Assembly (NCBI RefSeq): GCF_031834595.1
Contig: NZ_CP115541.1
Coordinates: 2,784,501 to 2,848,500 of the forward strand
Direction: 5' to 3'
Length of the DNA: 64,000 nucleotides
Source: Stenotrophomonas oahuensis
GTDB taxonomy: Bacteria; Pseudomonadota; Gammaproteobacteria; Xanthomonadales; Xanthomonadaceae
The position numbers and the translations under genes are program-made. The notes below the pieces were generated by a model. That model was not told where the DNA came from. It did no database searches and saw nothing but the letters and a program-made list of their open reading frames with translations. Positions 45,603 to 54,014 of this stretch are shown here, one piece after another. Every line of letters starts with the position of its first letter. Positions within the stretch are counted from its first letter, which is position 1.

Positions 45603-46601
45603 TCAATGCGAACGCTGCACCGCATATCGCGCCAGCCCGCGCAAGGCGGCCACGGCGTCATTGTCGGCCAGCCCATCCAGCGCCCGCTCCGCAGCAGCGG
45701 CATATTCCTCCGCACGCTGGCGGCTGTAATCCAGCCCACCGGTCGCATGGATCGCCGCCAGCACTTCCGGCATGGCCGAGGCATCACCGTTCTGCACGAT
45801 CTCGCGCAGGCGTTTACGGGTGGTCTCATCCGAATGCGCCATCGCGTGGATCAGCGGCAGCGTGGCCTTGCCTTCGGCGAGGTCGTCGCCCAGGTTCTTG
45901 CCCAGCTCGTCGGCGTTGGCCGAGTAATCCAGCACGTCGTCAGCGATCTGGAAGGCATAGCCCAGGCGCATGCCGTAGTCGTACAGCGCTTGCTGGGTGG
46001 CTTCATCGACCCCGCTGGCCAGCGCGCCCAGGCGGGTACCGGCGGCGAACAGCACCGCGGTCTTGCGCTCGATCACGCGCAGGTACGCGGCTTCGTCGGT
46101 GTCCGGGTTATGCACGTGCAACAGCTGCAGCACTTCGCCTTCGGCGATGCGGTTGGTGGTGTCGGCCAGGATCCGCATCACCGGCATGCGATCCAGTTCC
46201 ACCATCAGCTGGAAGCTGCGCGAATACAGGAAGTCGCCGACCAGCACGCTGGGCGCGTTGCCCCACAGCGCATTGGCCGTACTGCGGCCGCGCCGCAGGC
46301 TGGATTCGTCCACCACGTCGTCGTGCAGCAGGGTCGAGGTGTGGATGAATTCGATGATCGCCGCCAGCTGGTGGTGTTCCGGACCGGCCTGGCCGACCGC
46401 GTGGCCGGCCAGCATCACCAGCATCGGGCGCAGGCGCTTGCCGCCGGCGGAAATGATGTGGTCGGCAATCTGGTTGATCAGCACGACATCGGAGGACAGG
46501 CGGCGGCGGATCAGCGCGTCCACCGCGGCCATGTCGGGCGCGGCGAGGGTCTGGATCTGGGGCAGGCCCAGCGCGGAGCGGGTGTCTTCGGTGATGGTCA
46601 T
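45603..46601 (-). CDS. ispB: Long-chain polyprenyl diphosphate synthase (octaprenyl type, IspB-like)
   Basis: A 332-residue trans-prenyltransferase. The first aspartate-rich motif is LLHDDVVDESSLRRG and the second is QIADDVLDYSANADELGKNLGDDLAEGKATLP. It makes the side-chain precursor of ubiquinone. Small residues before the first Asp-rich motif (FIHTSTLLHDD) suit a long-chain product; the exact chain length cannot be read from sequence. Divergent from the alpha-glucosidase gene. Confidence 0.9.
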   Translation of the reverse strand: MTITEDTRSALGLPQIQTLAAPDMAAVDALIRRRLSSDVVLINQIADHIISAGGKRLRPMLVMLAGHAVGQAGPEHHQLAAIIEFIHTSTLLHDDVVDESSLRRGRSTANALWGNAPSVLVGDFLYSRSFQLMVELDRMPVMRILADTTNRIAEGEVLQLLHVHNPDTDEAAYLRVIERKTAVLFAAGTRLGALASGVDEATQQALYDYGMRLGYAFQIADDVLDYSANADELGKNLGDDLAEGKATLPLIHAMAHSDETTRKRLREIVQNGDASAMPEVLAAIHATGGLDYSRQRAEEYAAAAERALDGLADNDAVAALRGLARYAVQRSH

Positions 46602-46647
46602 GCGGTCGTACTTTCAGGCGTAAGCCCGATTATAGGCCGTCCCGGCG

Positions 46648-46661
46648 TGAATACGTATGCA
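46648..46661 (+). promoter_or_regulatory. LacI-type operator TGAATACGTATGCA (alpha-glucosidase)
   Basis: A palindrome centred on ACGT, about 96 bases before the GH13 start. A TAAGCT (-10-like) lies 28 bases downstream (46690). The identical 14-mer is at 53836 and its reverse complement at 51593. Confidence 0.75.
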
Positions 46662-46756
46662 AATGGCACCACCCCGCAGGGGCCGCCGCTAAGCTTGTCG
46701 GGCATGATCCAGCACCCCTGGCGGGTGCCCTATGGAAGCCCGGAGGGGGGCTCACG

Positions 46757-48370
46757 ATGACGAACACTCCATGGTGGCGCGGTGCCGTCATCTATCAGAT
46801 TTACCCGCGCAGCTTCCTGGATGCGAACGGTGACGGCGTGGGCGACCTGCCCGGCATCATCGAGCGCCTGGACTACATTGCCGCGCTGGGCGTGGACGCG
46901 ATCTGGATTTCGCCGTTCTTCAAGTCGCCGATGGCCGATTTCGGCTATGACATTGCCGACTACCGCGATGTGGACCCGCTGTTCGGCAACCTGGACGATT
47001 TCGACCGTCTGCTCGCCAAGGCCCACGGCCTGGGTCTGAAGGTGATGATCGACCAGGTGCTCAGCCACACCTCGATCGAGCACGACTGGTTCCGCGAAAG
47101 CCGCCAGGACCGCACCAATCCCAAGGCGGACTGGTACGTATGGGCCGACCCGCGTGAAGACGGCACCCCGCCGAACAACTGGATGTCGCTGTTCGGCGGC
47201 GTCGCCTGGCAGTGGGAACCGCGCCGCGAGCAGTACTTCCTGCACAACTTCCTGGCGGACCAGCCGGACCTGAACTTCCATAACCCGGACGTCGAGCAGG
47301 CCACGCTGGACAACGTGCGCTTCTGGCTGGAGCGCGGCGTGGACGGTTTCCGTCTGGACGCGATCAACTTCTGCTACCACGACCGCCAGCTGCGCGATAA
47401 CCCGCCCAAGCCGGCCGACAAGCGCGTGGGCCGTGGCTTCAGCCCGGACAACCCGTACGCCTACCAGTACCACTACTACAACAACACCCAGCCCGAGAAC
47501 CTGCCGTTCCTCGGCAAGCTGCGCGCGTTGCTGGACGAGTTCCCCGGCGCGGTGGCGCTGGGCGAGATTTCCTCCGAAGACTCGCTCGCCACCACTGCCG
47601 AGTACACCAGTGCTGGCCGCCTGCACATGGGCTACAGCTTCGAGCTGCTGGTCGATGACTACAGCGTGGAGTACATCCGCAGCACCGTCTCGCGCCTGGA
47701 AGCGGCGATGACCGAAGGCTGGCCGTGCTGGGCGATCTCGAACCACGACGTCGAGCGCGCCGTGACCCGCTGGGGTGGCCATCCGGCCAACCCGCGCCTG
47801 GCGCGCATGCTGGTCGGCATGCTGTGCTCGCTGCGCGGCTCGATCTGTCTGTACCAGGGTGAAGAGCTGGGTCTGGGCGAGGCCGATGTGCCGTTCGAGG
47901 CGCTGCAGGACCCCTACGGCATCACCTTCTGGCCGAACTTCAAGGGCCGTGATGGGTGCCGCACGCCGTTGCCGTGGACCGATGCCGAGCAAGCCGGTTT
48001 CACCACCGGCCAGCCGTGGCTGCCGATCTCCGACGAGCATCGTGCGCGTTCGGTGGCCGGGCAGGAACATGATCCGCATTCGGTGTTGAACGCCTTCCGC
48101 CAGTTCCTGGCGTGGCGCCACACCATGCCCACGCTGCTGCTGGGCGACATCCAGTTCCTGGGCAGCGCCGAGCCGGTGTTGATGTTTGAGCGCCGGCACG
48201 CGGGCGAGACGTTGTTGATGGCGTTCAATCTGTCGGGTGATGCGGTGTCTGCGCCGTTGCCGGCGGGGGAGTGGACCGCATTGAACGTGCCGGGTCCGGA
48301 TGCGGGCGGTATCGACGGTGACCAGGTGGTGTTGCCCGCGCATGCGATGGTGTGCCTGCGGTTGGGGTGA
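46757..48370 (+). CDS. GH13 alpha-glucosidase / alpha-glucosyltransferase
   Basis: A 537-residue cytoplasmic enzyme (no signal peptide). GH13 regions: I DQVLSHTS, II GFRLDAINF (nucleophile Asp), III LGEISSED (acid/base Glu), IV ISNHDVER. It is very like the Xanthomonas alpha-glucosyl transfer enzyme XgtA, including the start TPWWRGAVIYQIYPRSF. It should release glucose from maltose or short maltodextrins, or transfer it. GGAGG lies before the ATG. An operator at 46648 ties it to the neighbouring maltodextrin locus. Confidence 0.9.
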   Translation: MTNTPWWRGAVIYQIYPRSFLDANGDGVGDLPGIIERLDYIAALGVDAIWISPFFKSPMADFGYDIADYRDVDPLFGNLDDFDRLLAKAHGLGLKVMIDQVLSHTSIEHDWFRESRQDRTNPKADWYVWADPREDGTPPNNWMSLFGGVAWQWEPRREQYFLHNFLADQPDLNFHNPDVEQATLDNVRFWLERGVDGFRLDAINFCYHDRQLRDNPPKPADKRVGRGFSPDNPYAYQYHYYNNTQPENLPFLGKLRALLDEFPGAVALGEISSEDSLATTAEYTSAGRLHMGYSFELLVDDYSVEYIRSTVSRLEAAMTEGWPCWAISNHDVERAVTRWGGHPANPRLARMLVGMLCSLRGSICLYQGEELGLGEADVPFEALQDPYGITFWPNFKGRDGCRTPLPWTDAEQAGFTTGQPWLPISDEHRARSVAGQEHDPHSVLNAFRQFLAWRHTMPTLLLGDIQFLGSAEPVLMFERRHAGETLLMAFNLSGDAVSAPLPAGEWTALNVPGPDAGGIDGDQVVLPAHAMVCLRLG

Positions 48371-48402
48371 TACGCGAAGATTTCCGGTGGTGCATTTTTC
48401 AA

Positions 48403-48431
48403 GGGCGAGGCGGAGACCTCGCCCTTTTTTT
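48403..48431 (+). terminator. Intrinsic terminator of the GH13 gene
   Basis: GGGCGAGG (48403-48410) pairs with CCTCGCCC (48417-48424), followed by seven T residues, 33 bases after the stop. Confidence 0.88.
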
Positions 48432-48440
48432 GATTTTTCG

Positions 48441-48568
48441 ATGGCTACCGACAATCTGTCGGGGCGGGTCGGGGTGGGTTGGAGGGGGCGTGAGCCGCAT
48501 GGATGCGGCGATCGAGCCTACAAGGATGTACTTGCGGCGTCCCCCGGAACGCCCGCCCCGACCCGCCC
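48441..48568 (+). repeat. Structured intergenic element, copy 2
   Basis: An outer stem GGCGGGTCGGGG/CCCCGACCCGCC (48463-48474 with 48556-48567), an inner hairpin GCCGCA-TGGA-TGCGGC (48494-48509), then GAGCCTACAAGGATGTACTT. It matches copy 1 at 7907-8031 (minus strand) in the conserved tract and the leading flank, while the stem sequences differ but still pair. The whole 48371-48711 gap is filled by a terminator, this element, a REP and a second terminator, between convergent genes. Confidence 0.75.
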
Positions 48569-48615
48569 AGCCAGGGATCCAGTGAACCGCAGGTTGTTCG
48601 CATGAATCCAACAGC

Positions 48616-48638
48616 AGCCGGGCAGAGCCCGGCTCTAC
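48616..48638 (-). repeat. REP (GCCGGGC core)
   Basis: A palindrome ending in CTAC (48635-48638), with the same GCCGGGC core and trinucleotide loop type as those at 10204 and 13753. Confidence 0.82.
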
Positions 48639-48656
48639 GGAGCGTGTGCAACCAAC

Positions 48657-48684
48657 AAAAAACCCGCTGCAGGAAGCAGCGGGT
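48657..48684 (-). terminator. Intrinsic terminator of the MalA-like receptor gene
   Basis: On the minus strand ACCCGCTGC-TTCCT-GCAGCGGGT is followed by TTTTTGTTG, 28 bases after the receptor stop codon. Confidence 0.88.
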
Positions 48685-48711
48685 TCTTCGGTCAAGCGAT
48701 CAAGCCGGATA

Positions 48712-51465
48712 TCAGAACTTGTAGTTCACACCCAGCATGTAGGTGCGGCCCCACTCGATGTACTCCAGCGGGCGGTCCTTCGTGCCGGCGTAGGTGCGGT
48801 ACGGCTCGTTGGTCAGGTTGCTGCCCTGCAGCAGCAGGGTCAGGCCTTTCATCGCGCTGCTGTCGCTGAAGGTGTAGCTGATCTGCGCGTCCGTCACGTT
48901 CTCGCCCACCACGTAACGCAGCGTGCGGTTGCCGTTGAAGTTGCCGATCTCACCAATGAAGTCCGAACGACGGCGCTGGCTTACGCGTGCTTCAAAACCA
49001 TTGCGCTCGTAATACGCCGTGAAGTTGTACACGCGCTCGGACAGGCCCGGCAGGCTGATCGGATCGGTACCCACCGACGACGCGCTTTCCGGATCGGAGA
49101 TCTTGATGTCGCTGTCGTTGAACGTCGCGCTCGCCTGCACGCCGAAGCCACGCAGCGTGTCGGTCAGCATGTCCAGCGGGAACGAAGCGGTCAGCTCCAG
49201 GCCCTTCAGCGTGCCACCTTCGCCGTTCTGCGGGGCCGAGAACGTACCCGTCGTCAGCAGCGGGGCGGTCATGCCCGGCGGGATCACATAGCTGGCCAGC
49301 AGGTTGCTGAAGTCGTAGTCGTCCACCGACTGGGTGTAGACGTAGCTCTTCAGGTCCTTGTAGAACACCGCTGCTGCCACGTACGCCTTCTCACCGAAGT
49401 ACTTTTCGTACGACAGATCGATCGCGTTCGCACGCCACGGATCCAGCAGCGGGTTGCCGCCGCTGCCGCCCGGCTTGCCGGTCGCCGTGTCCACGCCGAA
49501 CTCCAGGCCCGCACGCATCTGGTCCACGCGCGGTCGCGCCACCTGCTTGGCCACTGCGAAACGCAGGGTTTGCTGGTGCGGGAACATGAAGGCCAGGTTC
49601 AAGCTCGGCAGCCAGTCGGTGTAGGTCTTGCCTTCGTCGATCGGCAGCACTTCCTGGCCCACCGGACGCGAACGGTCGAAATAGTTCGACTGCGAGCTCT
49701 GGTCGGTGCGGATCATCTGCACGCCGATGTTGCCGCGCAGGCCCACTTCACCGATGTCGGTGTTGATATTGGCGCGCAGCCACGCGGTGGTGGTCTTTTC
49801 CTGCACCACCCACGACTTCGGAATCAGGTAATCCAGGTTGGTGACCGGGTTGAACACCATGTAACGGTCCACCGCCGCCGGCACGTTCCAGGCCGGGATG
49901 TAGCCGATGCCGGCAAAGCCCAGGTTGACCGGGGAATACTGCAGGTCGCCGCCCACGTTGGCGTCGCCCTGGTCACCCAGCAGGATGTTGCCTTCGGCCT
50001 GGGTCTTTTCCTTGCGGCGGTCGGCGTAGTTCACGCCCACGTCGATGTCCTGGAACCAGGACGACAGCGCTTCCGGCATGTTGAACGTGCCCTGCAGGCG
50101 CGCACCCTTCAGGCGGTCTTCCACCTGCGGCACCTTGCCGTAACCCGAACCGTAGATCGTGTTGGTCAGGTACAGCGCTTCCGGATTGGAATAGTCCAGG
50201 CCCGGGCGGATCTGCGAGAAACCGTTCGGGTTGACGGTCAGCCCGATGGTATCCAGCTGCGGCATCGGGGTGAGCTGCAGGTTGTTTTCCAGGTTCAGCT
50301 CATCGCGCGTCGCCTTGGAGTAGTTCACGTCCGCGGTGATCTTGAAGCTGTCGAAGGTCAGCTCGTTGTTCCAGCCGAACGCGTCGATCTTGTCCTTGCG
50401 CTTGTTGTACATGCCGCGCACCAGCGGGTACACGCCACTGGCGGTGCCACCGGTGAAGCTGCCGTTGCCGTTCACCTGCGGGTTGCTGATGAACAGGCCC
50501 GGATCGTAGCCGCCGTTGTAGTTGCTGAGGTTGACCTCGAACTGGTTGGCGGTGTCGATCTGCTCGGCTTCGGTGTGGAACGCGTCCAGCGTGCTCGTCC
50601 AGGTGTTGGACGGGCGGAACTGGATCGTGGCCATGTAGCCGTCACGCTTGTTGTTGCCGGTACGGCGCAGCGCCTTGATGCCGTCCGAGAAATACGTGCC
50701 TGCGGCCACGCCCGGGCGGTTGCCCTGGTTGGTCTGCTCGGTGGTCCACGGCTCGTACAGGCCCACCTGGTTTTCCTGGATCGGCATGTCGCTGTGGGCG
50801 TAGCCCAGCGAGATGCCCCAGGTGTTGTCGGCGAACTGGTCGATGTAGCTGGCGCTGAAGCGGTTGCCGTAGGCATCCACGTTCGCCGCCTTGCCCAGCG
50901 AGTTCTTCTGGTAGCGGCCGCTGACCGCGATCACGCGCTCGGCGAACGACAGCGGACGCACGGTCTGCATGTCGATGGTGCCGGACAGGCCCTGGCCGAC
51001 CAGAGCGGCGTCCGGGGTCTTGTACACGGTCACGCCGTTCACCAGTTCCGACGGGTACTGGTCGAATTCAACGCTGCGGTTGTCGCCGGTGCTGACCACT
51101 TCACGCCCGTTGAGCAGGGTGGTGGCGAAGTCCGGGGACAGGCCGCGCACGCTGATCACCTGGGCACGACCGGCCACGCGCTGCGCGGCCAGGCCGGGCA
51201 GGCGGCCCAGCGATTCGGCAATGCTCACGTCCGGCAGCTTGCCGATGTCTTCGGCGGAAATGGCTTCCACCACCGAGGTCGCGTCCTGCTTGATCGCAAT
51301 GGCGTTCTCGATGCCACGGCGGATGCCGGTGACCTGCACGGTGTCCAGGTCAACTGCCTGGGTGCCGCTGGCAGTGGTTTCGGTGGTGCTTTGAGCCAGC
51401 GCCAGTGACGGCGACAGGGCGACGGCCAGCGCGATACTCAGCGCGCTGCGCTTGCGGTTCAACAT
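48712..51465 (-). CDS. TonB-dependent maltodextrin receptor (MalA-like)
   Basis: A 917-residue outer-membrane receptor with a signal peptide to about SLALAQ and TonB box DLDTVQVTG. The plug motifs are those of carbohydrate receptors (IAESLGRLPGLAAQRVAGRAQVISVRGLSPDFATTLLNGREVVS). A long barrel ends MLGVNYKF. The sugar-type plug and its place between alpha-glucosidases favour maltodextrins, as for Caulobacter MalA. ATG 51465 has GGGAGGGG just upstream. Operator-like palindromes lie at 51593 and 51623. Confidence 0.9.
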   Translation of the reverse strand: MLNRKRSALSIALAVALSPSLALAQSTTETTASGTQAVDLDTVQVTGIRRGIENAIAIKQDATSVVEAISAEDIGKLPDVSIAESLGRLPGLAAQRVAGRAQVISVRGLSPDFATTLLNGREVVSTGDNRSVEFDQYPSELVNGVTVYKTPDAALVGQGLSGTIDMQTVRPLSFAERVIAVSGRYQKNSLGKAANVDAYGNRFSASYIDQFADNTWGISLGYAHSDMPIQENQVGLYEPWTTEQTNQGNRPGVAAGTYFSDGIKALRRTGNNKRDGYMATIQFRPSNTWTSTLDAFHTEAEQIDTANQFEVNLSNYNGGYDPGLFISNPQVNGNGSFTGGTASGVYPLVRGMYNKRKDKIDAFGWNNELTFDSFKITADVNYSKATRDELNLENNLQLTPMPQLDTIGLTVNPNGFSQIRPGLDYSNPEALYLTNTIYGSGYGKVPQVEDRLKGARLQGTFNMPEALSSWFQDIDVGVNYADRRKEKTQAEGNILLGDQGDANVGGDLQYSPVNLGFAGIGYIPAWNVPAAVDRYMVFNPVTNLDYLIPKSWVVQEKTTTAWLRANINTDIGEVGLRGNIGVQMIRTDQSSQSNYFDRSRPVGQEVLPIDEGKTYTDWLPSLNLAFMFPHQQTLRFAVAKQVARPRVDQMRAGLEFGVDTATGKPGGSGGNPLLDPWRANAIDLSYEKYFGEKAYVAAAVFYKDLKSYVYTQSVDDYDFSNLLASYVIPPGMTAPLLTTGTFSAPQNGEGGTLKGLELTASFPLDMLTDTLRGFGVQASATFNDSDIKISDPESASSVGTDPISLPGLSERVYNFTAYYERNGFEARVSQRRRSDFIGEIGNFNGNRTLRYVVGENVTDAQISYTFSDSSAMKGLTLLLQGSNLTNEPYRTYAGTKDRPLEYIEWGRTYMLGVNYKF

Positions 51466-51592
51466 TTTCCCCTCCCAGGCAATGTTGCCAAACGGATTGT
51501 GAGCTGCCCGATGAATTGAGACAGGTGTCACGGCACGGTGGCCGTTGACTGCGCCGCTATGGTAGGCAGCGCGCCTTTGAAGCGAATCACCC

Positions 51593-51606
51593 TGCATACG
51601 TATTCA
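51593..51606 (-). promoter_or_regulatory. LacI-type operator (MalA-like receptor)
   Basis: TGCATACGTATTCA, the reverse complement of the sites at 46648 and 53836. A partly overlapping ATGCGTATGCG follows, a possible second half-site. A TACCAT -10-like hexamer lies about 29 bases further on in the direction of transcription. Confidence 0.75.
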
Positions 51607-51622
51607 ATGCGTATGCGGGCTT

Positions 51623-51636
51623 TGTAAGCGGTTACA
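51623..51636. promoter_or_regulatory. Palindrome TGTAAGCGGTTACA
   Basis: Perfect five-base arms (TGTAA/TTACA) around GCGG, 16 bases from the ATACGTAT operator. The form is typical of other LacI or GntR family sites, so a second regulator may act on the receptor promoter. Confidence 0.5.
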
Positions 51637-51649
51637 TCAGGGTGGTTCC

Positions 51650-51713
51650 GCACGACCAACGGTCGTGCACTACCGGAATGTCGACCCGGTAGGCAACGAC
51701 CGTTGGTCGTTGC
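51650..51713. repeat. Paired REP (GACCGTTGGTC core)
   Basis: The left arm ends CTAC (51670-51673), the right arm starts GTAG (51689) and ends five bases before the GH97 stop codon. Confidence 0.82.
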
Positions 51714-51718
51714 GCCGT

Positions 51719-53761
51719 TCACATGGGCGTGAACCGGATCGCCTGGCCACCGCCCGGTGCCAGCACGATGTTCATCGCATCGGCACTGGTCACCTCACGC
51801 ACTTCACGCTTGAACGCGAACGGGTTGCTGCGGAAATCGGCCCCGTCGCCGTCGCGGTAGATCTCGGCGCGGTAACGCACGCCTGGCTCGAGGAAACCCA
51901 GCGACACCGGCAACACCCGGCCGGATTCATCGGTGATGCTGCCCAGGAACCAGTCGCGGCTGTTGCGGTCCTTGCGCACGATGGTCACGTAGTCGCCCAC
52001 TTCGCCATCCAGCACCCGGGTGTCGTCCCAGTCCACTGCCACGTCTTCGATGAAGCGGAACGCCTCGCGGTGCTGTTCATAGTGTTCAGGAAGGTCGGCG
52101 GCCATCTGGATCGGGCTGTACAGCACCACATACAGCGCCAGCTGGCGGGCCAGCGTGCTCGGAATGGCCTGGCCGTGGCGACCCTTCAGGCTGAGAATGC
52201 CCGGGGTGTAGTCCATCGGCCCGGACAGCATCCGGGTGAATACCAGGTTGACCTCGTGTTCCGGCGGGTTCGGCGGCTGGCCCCAGGCGTTGTACTCCAT
52301 CCCGCGCGCGCCTTCACGGGTAATCCAGTTCGGATAGGTGCGGCGCAGTCCGGTGTCCTTGATAGGCTCGTGCGGGTTGACCGCGATATGGCGCTTGGCC
52401 GCTTCCTGCACCACCTTCAGGTGATGGCGGGCCATGAACTGACCGTCATGCCACTCGCGCCACAGCGGACCGCCAGCGGGATTGCGCCGGTCCACCTGGC
52501 CGTCGTCGCACACGTAGCCGCTCTTGAAAGAGTCCACGCCCAGCCGGGCGTACAGGTCCAGCGCCGCGCCGAGCTGGTCTTCGTAATGCTCGATCGCGCA
52601 GCCGGTTTCATGGTGGCCGATCAGGTGCACGCCTTTCTTCGCGCCATAGGCCGACAGCGCTTCAATATCGAAGTCCGCGGTGGGGCGGGTGAAATCGAAG
52701 TCGTAGCCGTTGCCGACCCACATGCCGTCCCAGCCGGGATTCCAGCCTTCCACCAGCACCCCACGGAAGCCGTGTTTCGCAGCGAAATCAATCACCTTCC
52801 TGGTTTTCGCTGTCGTGGCCGCATGCTTCGGCCCGGTCGCCCAGCTTTCCTCGTCCAGGTGCATCGACCACCACACGCCCAGGTACTTGGACGGTTTCAC
52901 CCAGCTCACATCACCCAGCACGTTGGGGTCGTTGAGGTTGAGGATCAGGCTCGATTCCACCAGCCCGCCGGCGGTGTCGCTGATCTGCAGGGTGCGCCAC
53001 GGCGTGTTGAAGGGCAGGGCGCGGCGCACCTTCCAGCCTTCAGCAGACGGCGAGAGCTGCGCGCGCAGGCGCTGGCCATCCGTGCGGCGCAGCCACATGC
53101 CGGCGTAGTCCACCAGCGCGGCTTCGTGGATCGACACATGCAGGCCCTCGCTGCTGCGCAGGGTCATCGGCGTATGTGCCAGCGGCAGCTGGTCCAGCGG
53201 GGTGCGCTGGTAGAGGTATTCGTAGTGGATCGGTTCGCCGGCCGGAATCCACCACGCGGTGGAGACCGGGGTGATGGCGAACTCGGTCAGCTCGTCATCG
53301 ATGATCGCCTCACGCAGGTTCGGCTGTTCCGGGAAGTGGTAGCGGAAACCCAGGCCGTCGTCGTAGACCCGGAACACCACGTCCAGCCGCCGTTTCGCGG
53401 CGGTGGTCTCGCCCAGCTGCACGGTGAATTCGTTGTAGTGGTTGCGGGTGACGCGGCGCTCGCCCCAGGGCTGTTCCCAGGTCTCATCCACGCTGCGGCG
53501 GGTTTGACCGAGCACGGCCAGGTCGCGGTCGAGGCGGCCGTCGCGCAGCTGGAAGCCCAGCTTCGAGTTGCCCACCACCTCCTGGCCGAAGCGCTCCACC
53601 CGGTAGCTGGGCATGCCACCATCCAGCTGCAGCGAGACCTTCAGCACCTTGTCAGGCGAGGTGGCGCTGGCCACGGTGACTGGTTCGGCGTGGGCCAAGG
53701 CGGCAAAAAGCAGCAGCGATGCGCCGGCAATGACGCGTGAGAACAGCACAAACTGTGGCAT
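51719..53761 (-). CDS. GH97 alpha-glucosidase (SusB-like)
   Basis: A 680-residue exported enzyme (signal peptide to about AALAHA). GH97 features: YRVERFGQEVVGNSKLGFQL, the central barrel with GFRGVLVEGWNPGWDG, LIGHHETG, NPHEPIKDTGLRRTYPN and EGARGMEYNAWG. The segment GVDSFKSGYV lacks the Asp nucleophile of retaining members, so an inverting SusB-type mechanism is likely. It would trim imported maltodextrins to glucose in the periplasm. Minus-strand TATAGT (53801-53796) may be its -10; the operator lies at 53836. Confidence 0.9.
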   Translation of the reverse strand: MPQFVLFSRVIAGASLLLFAALAHAEPVTVASATSPDKVLKVSLQLDGGMPSYRVERFGQEVVGNSKLGFQLRDGRLDRDLAVLGQTRRSVDETWEQPWGERRVTRNHYNEFTVQLGETTAAKRRLDVVFRVYDDGLGFRYHFPEQPNLREAIIDDELTEFAITPVSTAWWIPAGEPIHYEYLYQRTPLDQLPLAHTPMTLRSSEGLHVSIHEAALVDYAGMWLRRTDGQRLRAQLSPSAEGWKVRRALPFNTPWRTLQISDTAGGLVESSLILNLNDPNVLGDVSWVKPSKYLGVWWSMHLDEESWATGPKHAATTAKTRKVIDFAAKHGFRGVLVEGWNPGWDGMWVGNGYDFDFTRPTADFDIEALSAYGAKKGVHLIGHHETGCAIEHYEDQLGAALDLYARLGVDSFKSGYVCDDGQVDRRNPAGGPLWREWHDGQFMARHHLKVVQEAAKRHIAVNPHEPIKDTGLRRTYPNWITREGARGMEYNAWGQPPNPPEHEVNLVFTRMLSGPMDYTPGILSLKGRHGQAIPSTLARQLALYVVLYSPIQMAADLPEHYEQHREAFRFIEDVAVDWDDTRVLDGEVGDYVTIVRKDRNSRDWFLGSITDESGRVLPVSLGFLEPGVRYRAEIYRDGDGADFRSNPFAFKREVREVTSADAMNIVLAPGGGQAIRFTPM

Positions 53762-53835
53762 TTCCCCTCCCAGGGCCGCCTGAAATCCGCTTTGGACTAT
53801 AGCCACGCGGGCCCGGCGCTCCGGGCGCAACGCCA

Positions 53836-53849
53836 TGAATACGTATGCA
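53836..53849. promoter_or_regulatory. LacI-type operator between GH97 and glucoamylase-like genes
   Basis: TGAATACGTATGCA in the divergent intergenic region, 35 bases from the putative GH97 -10. It could control both directions. Confidence 0.75.
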
Positions 53850-53876
53850 AATGCGGCGGCATGACCGCCTGCAGGT

Positions 53877-53901
53877 GCGACGACCAACGGTCGTCGCCTA
53901 C
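53877..53901 (-). repeat. REP (GACCGTTGGTC core)
   Basis: A single palindrome ending CTAC, here in a divergent promoter region rather than at a gene end, between the operator and the glucoamylase-like gene. Confidence 0.75.
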
Positions 53902-53933
53902 CATGCAGGCAGGCACCCTGGGAGGGGGCCGCG

Positions 53934-53954
53934 ATGGCCGCCACCCGCGGCTGA
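53934..53954 (+). other. Possible six-codon leader ORF
   Basis: ATG GCC GCC ACC CGC GGC TGA, preceded by CCTGGGAGGGGGCC. The same CCTGGGAGGGG stands before the receptor and GH97 start codons. It lies about 60 bases upstream of the glucoamylase-like start. Translation is not demonstrated. Confidence 0.3.
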
Positions 53955-54014
53955 CCTACAACGCGCGCAATGAGGGAGGGAGGCCGACGGGCGCAAGCCG
54001 GTCCGCCGCTTTCG

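Noticed and set aside
48646..51408. 920-codon open frame opposite the MalA-like receptor
   Set aside because: Histidine/arginine/valine-rich shadow of a receptor with complete plug and barrel features.
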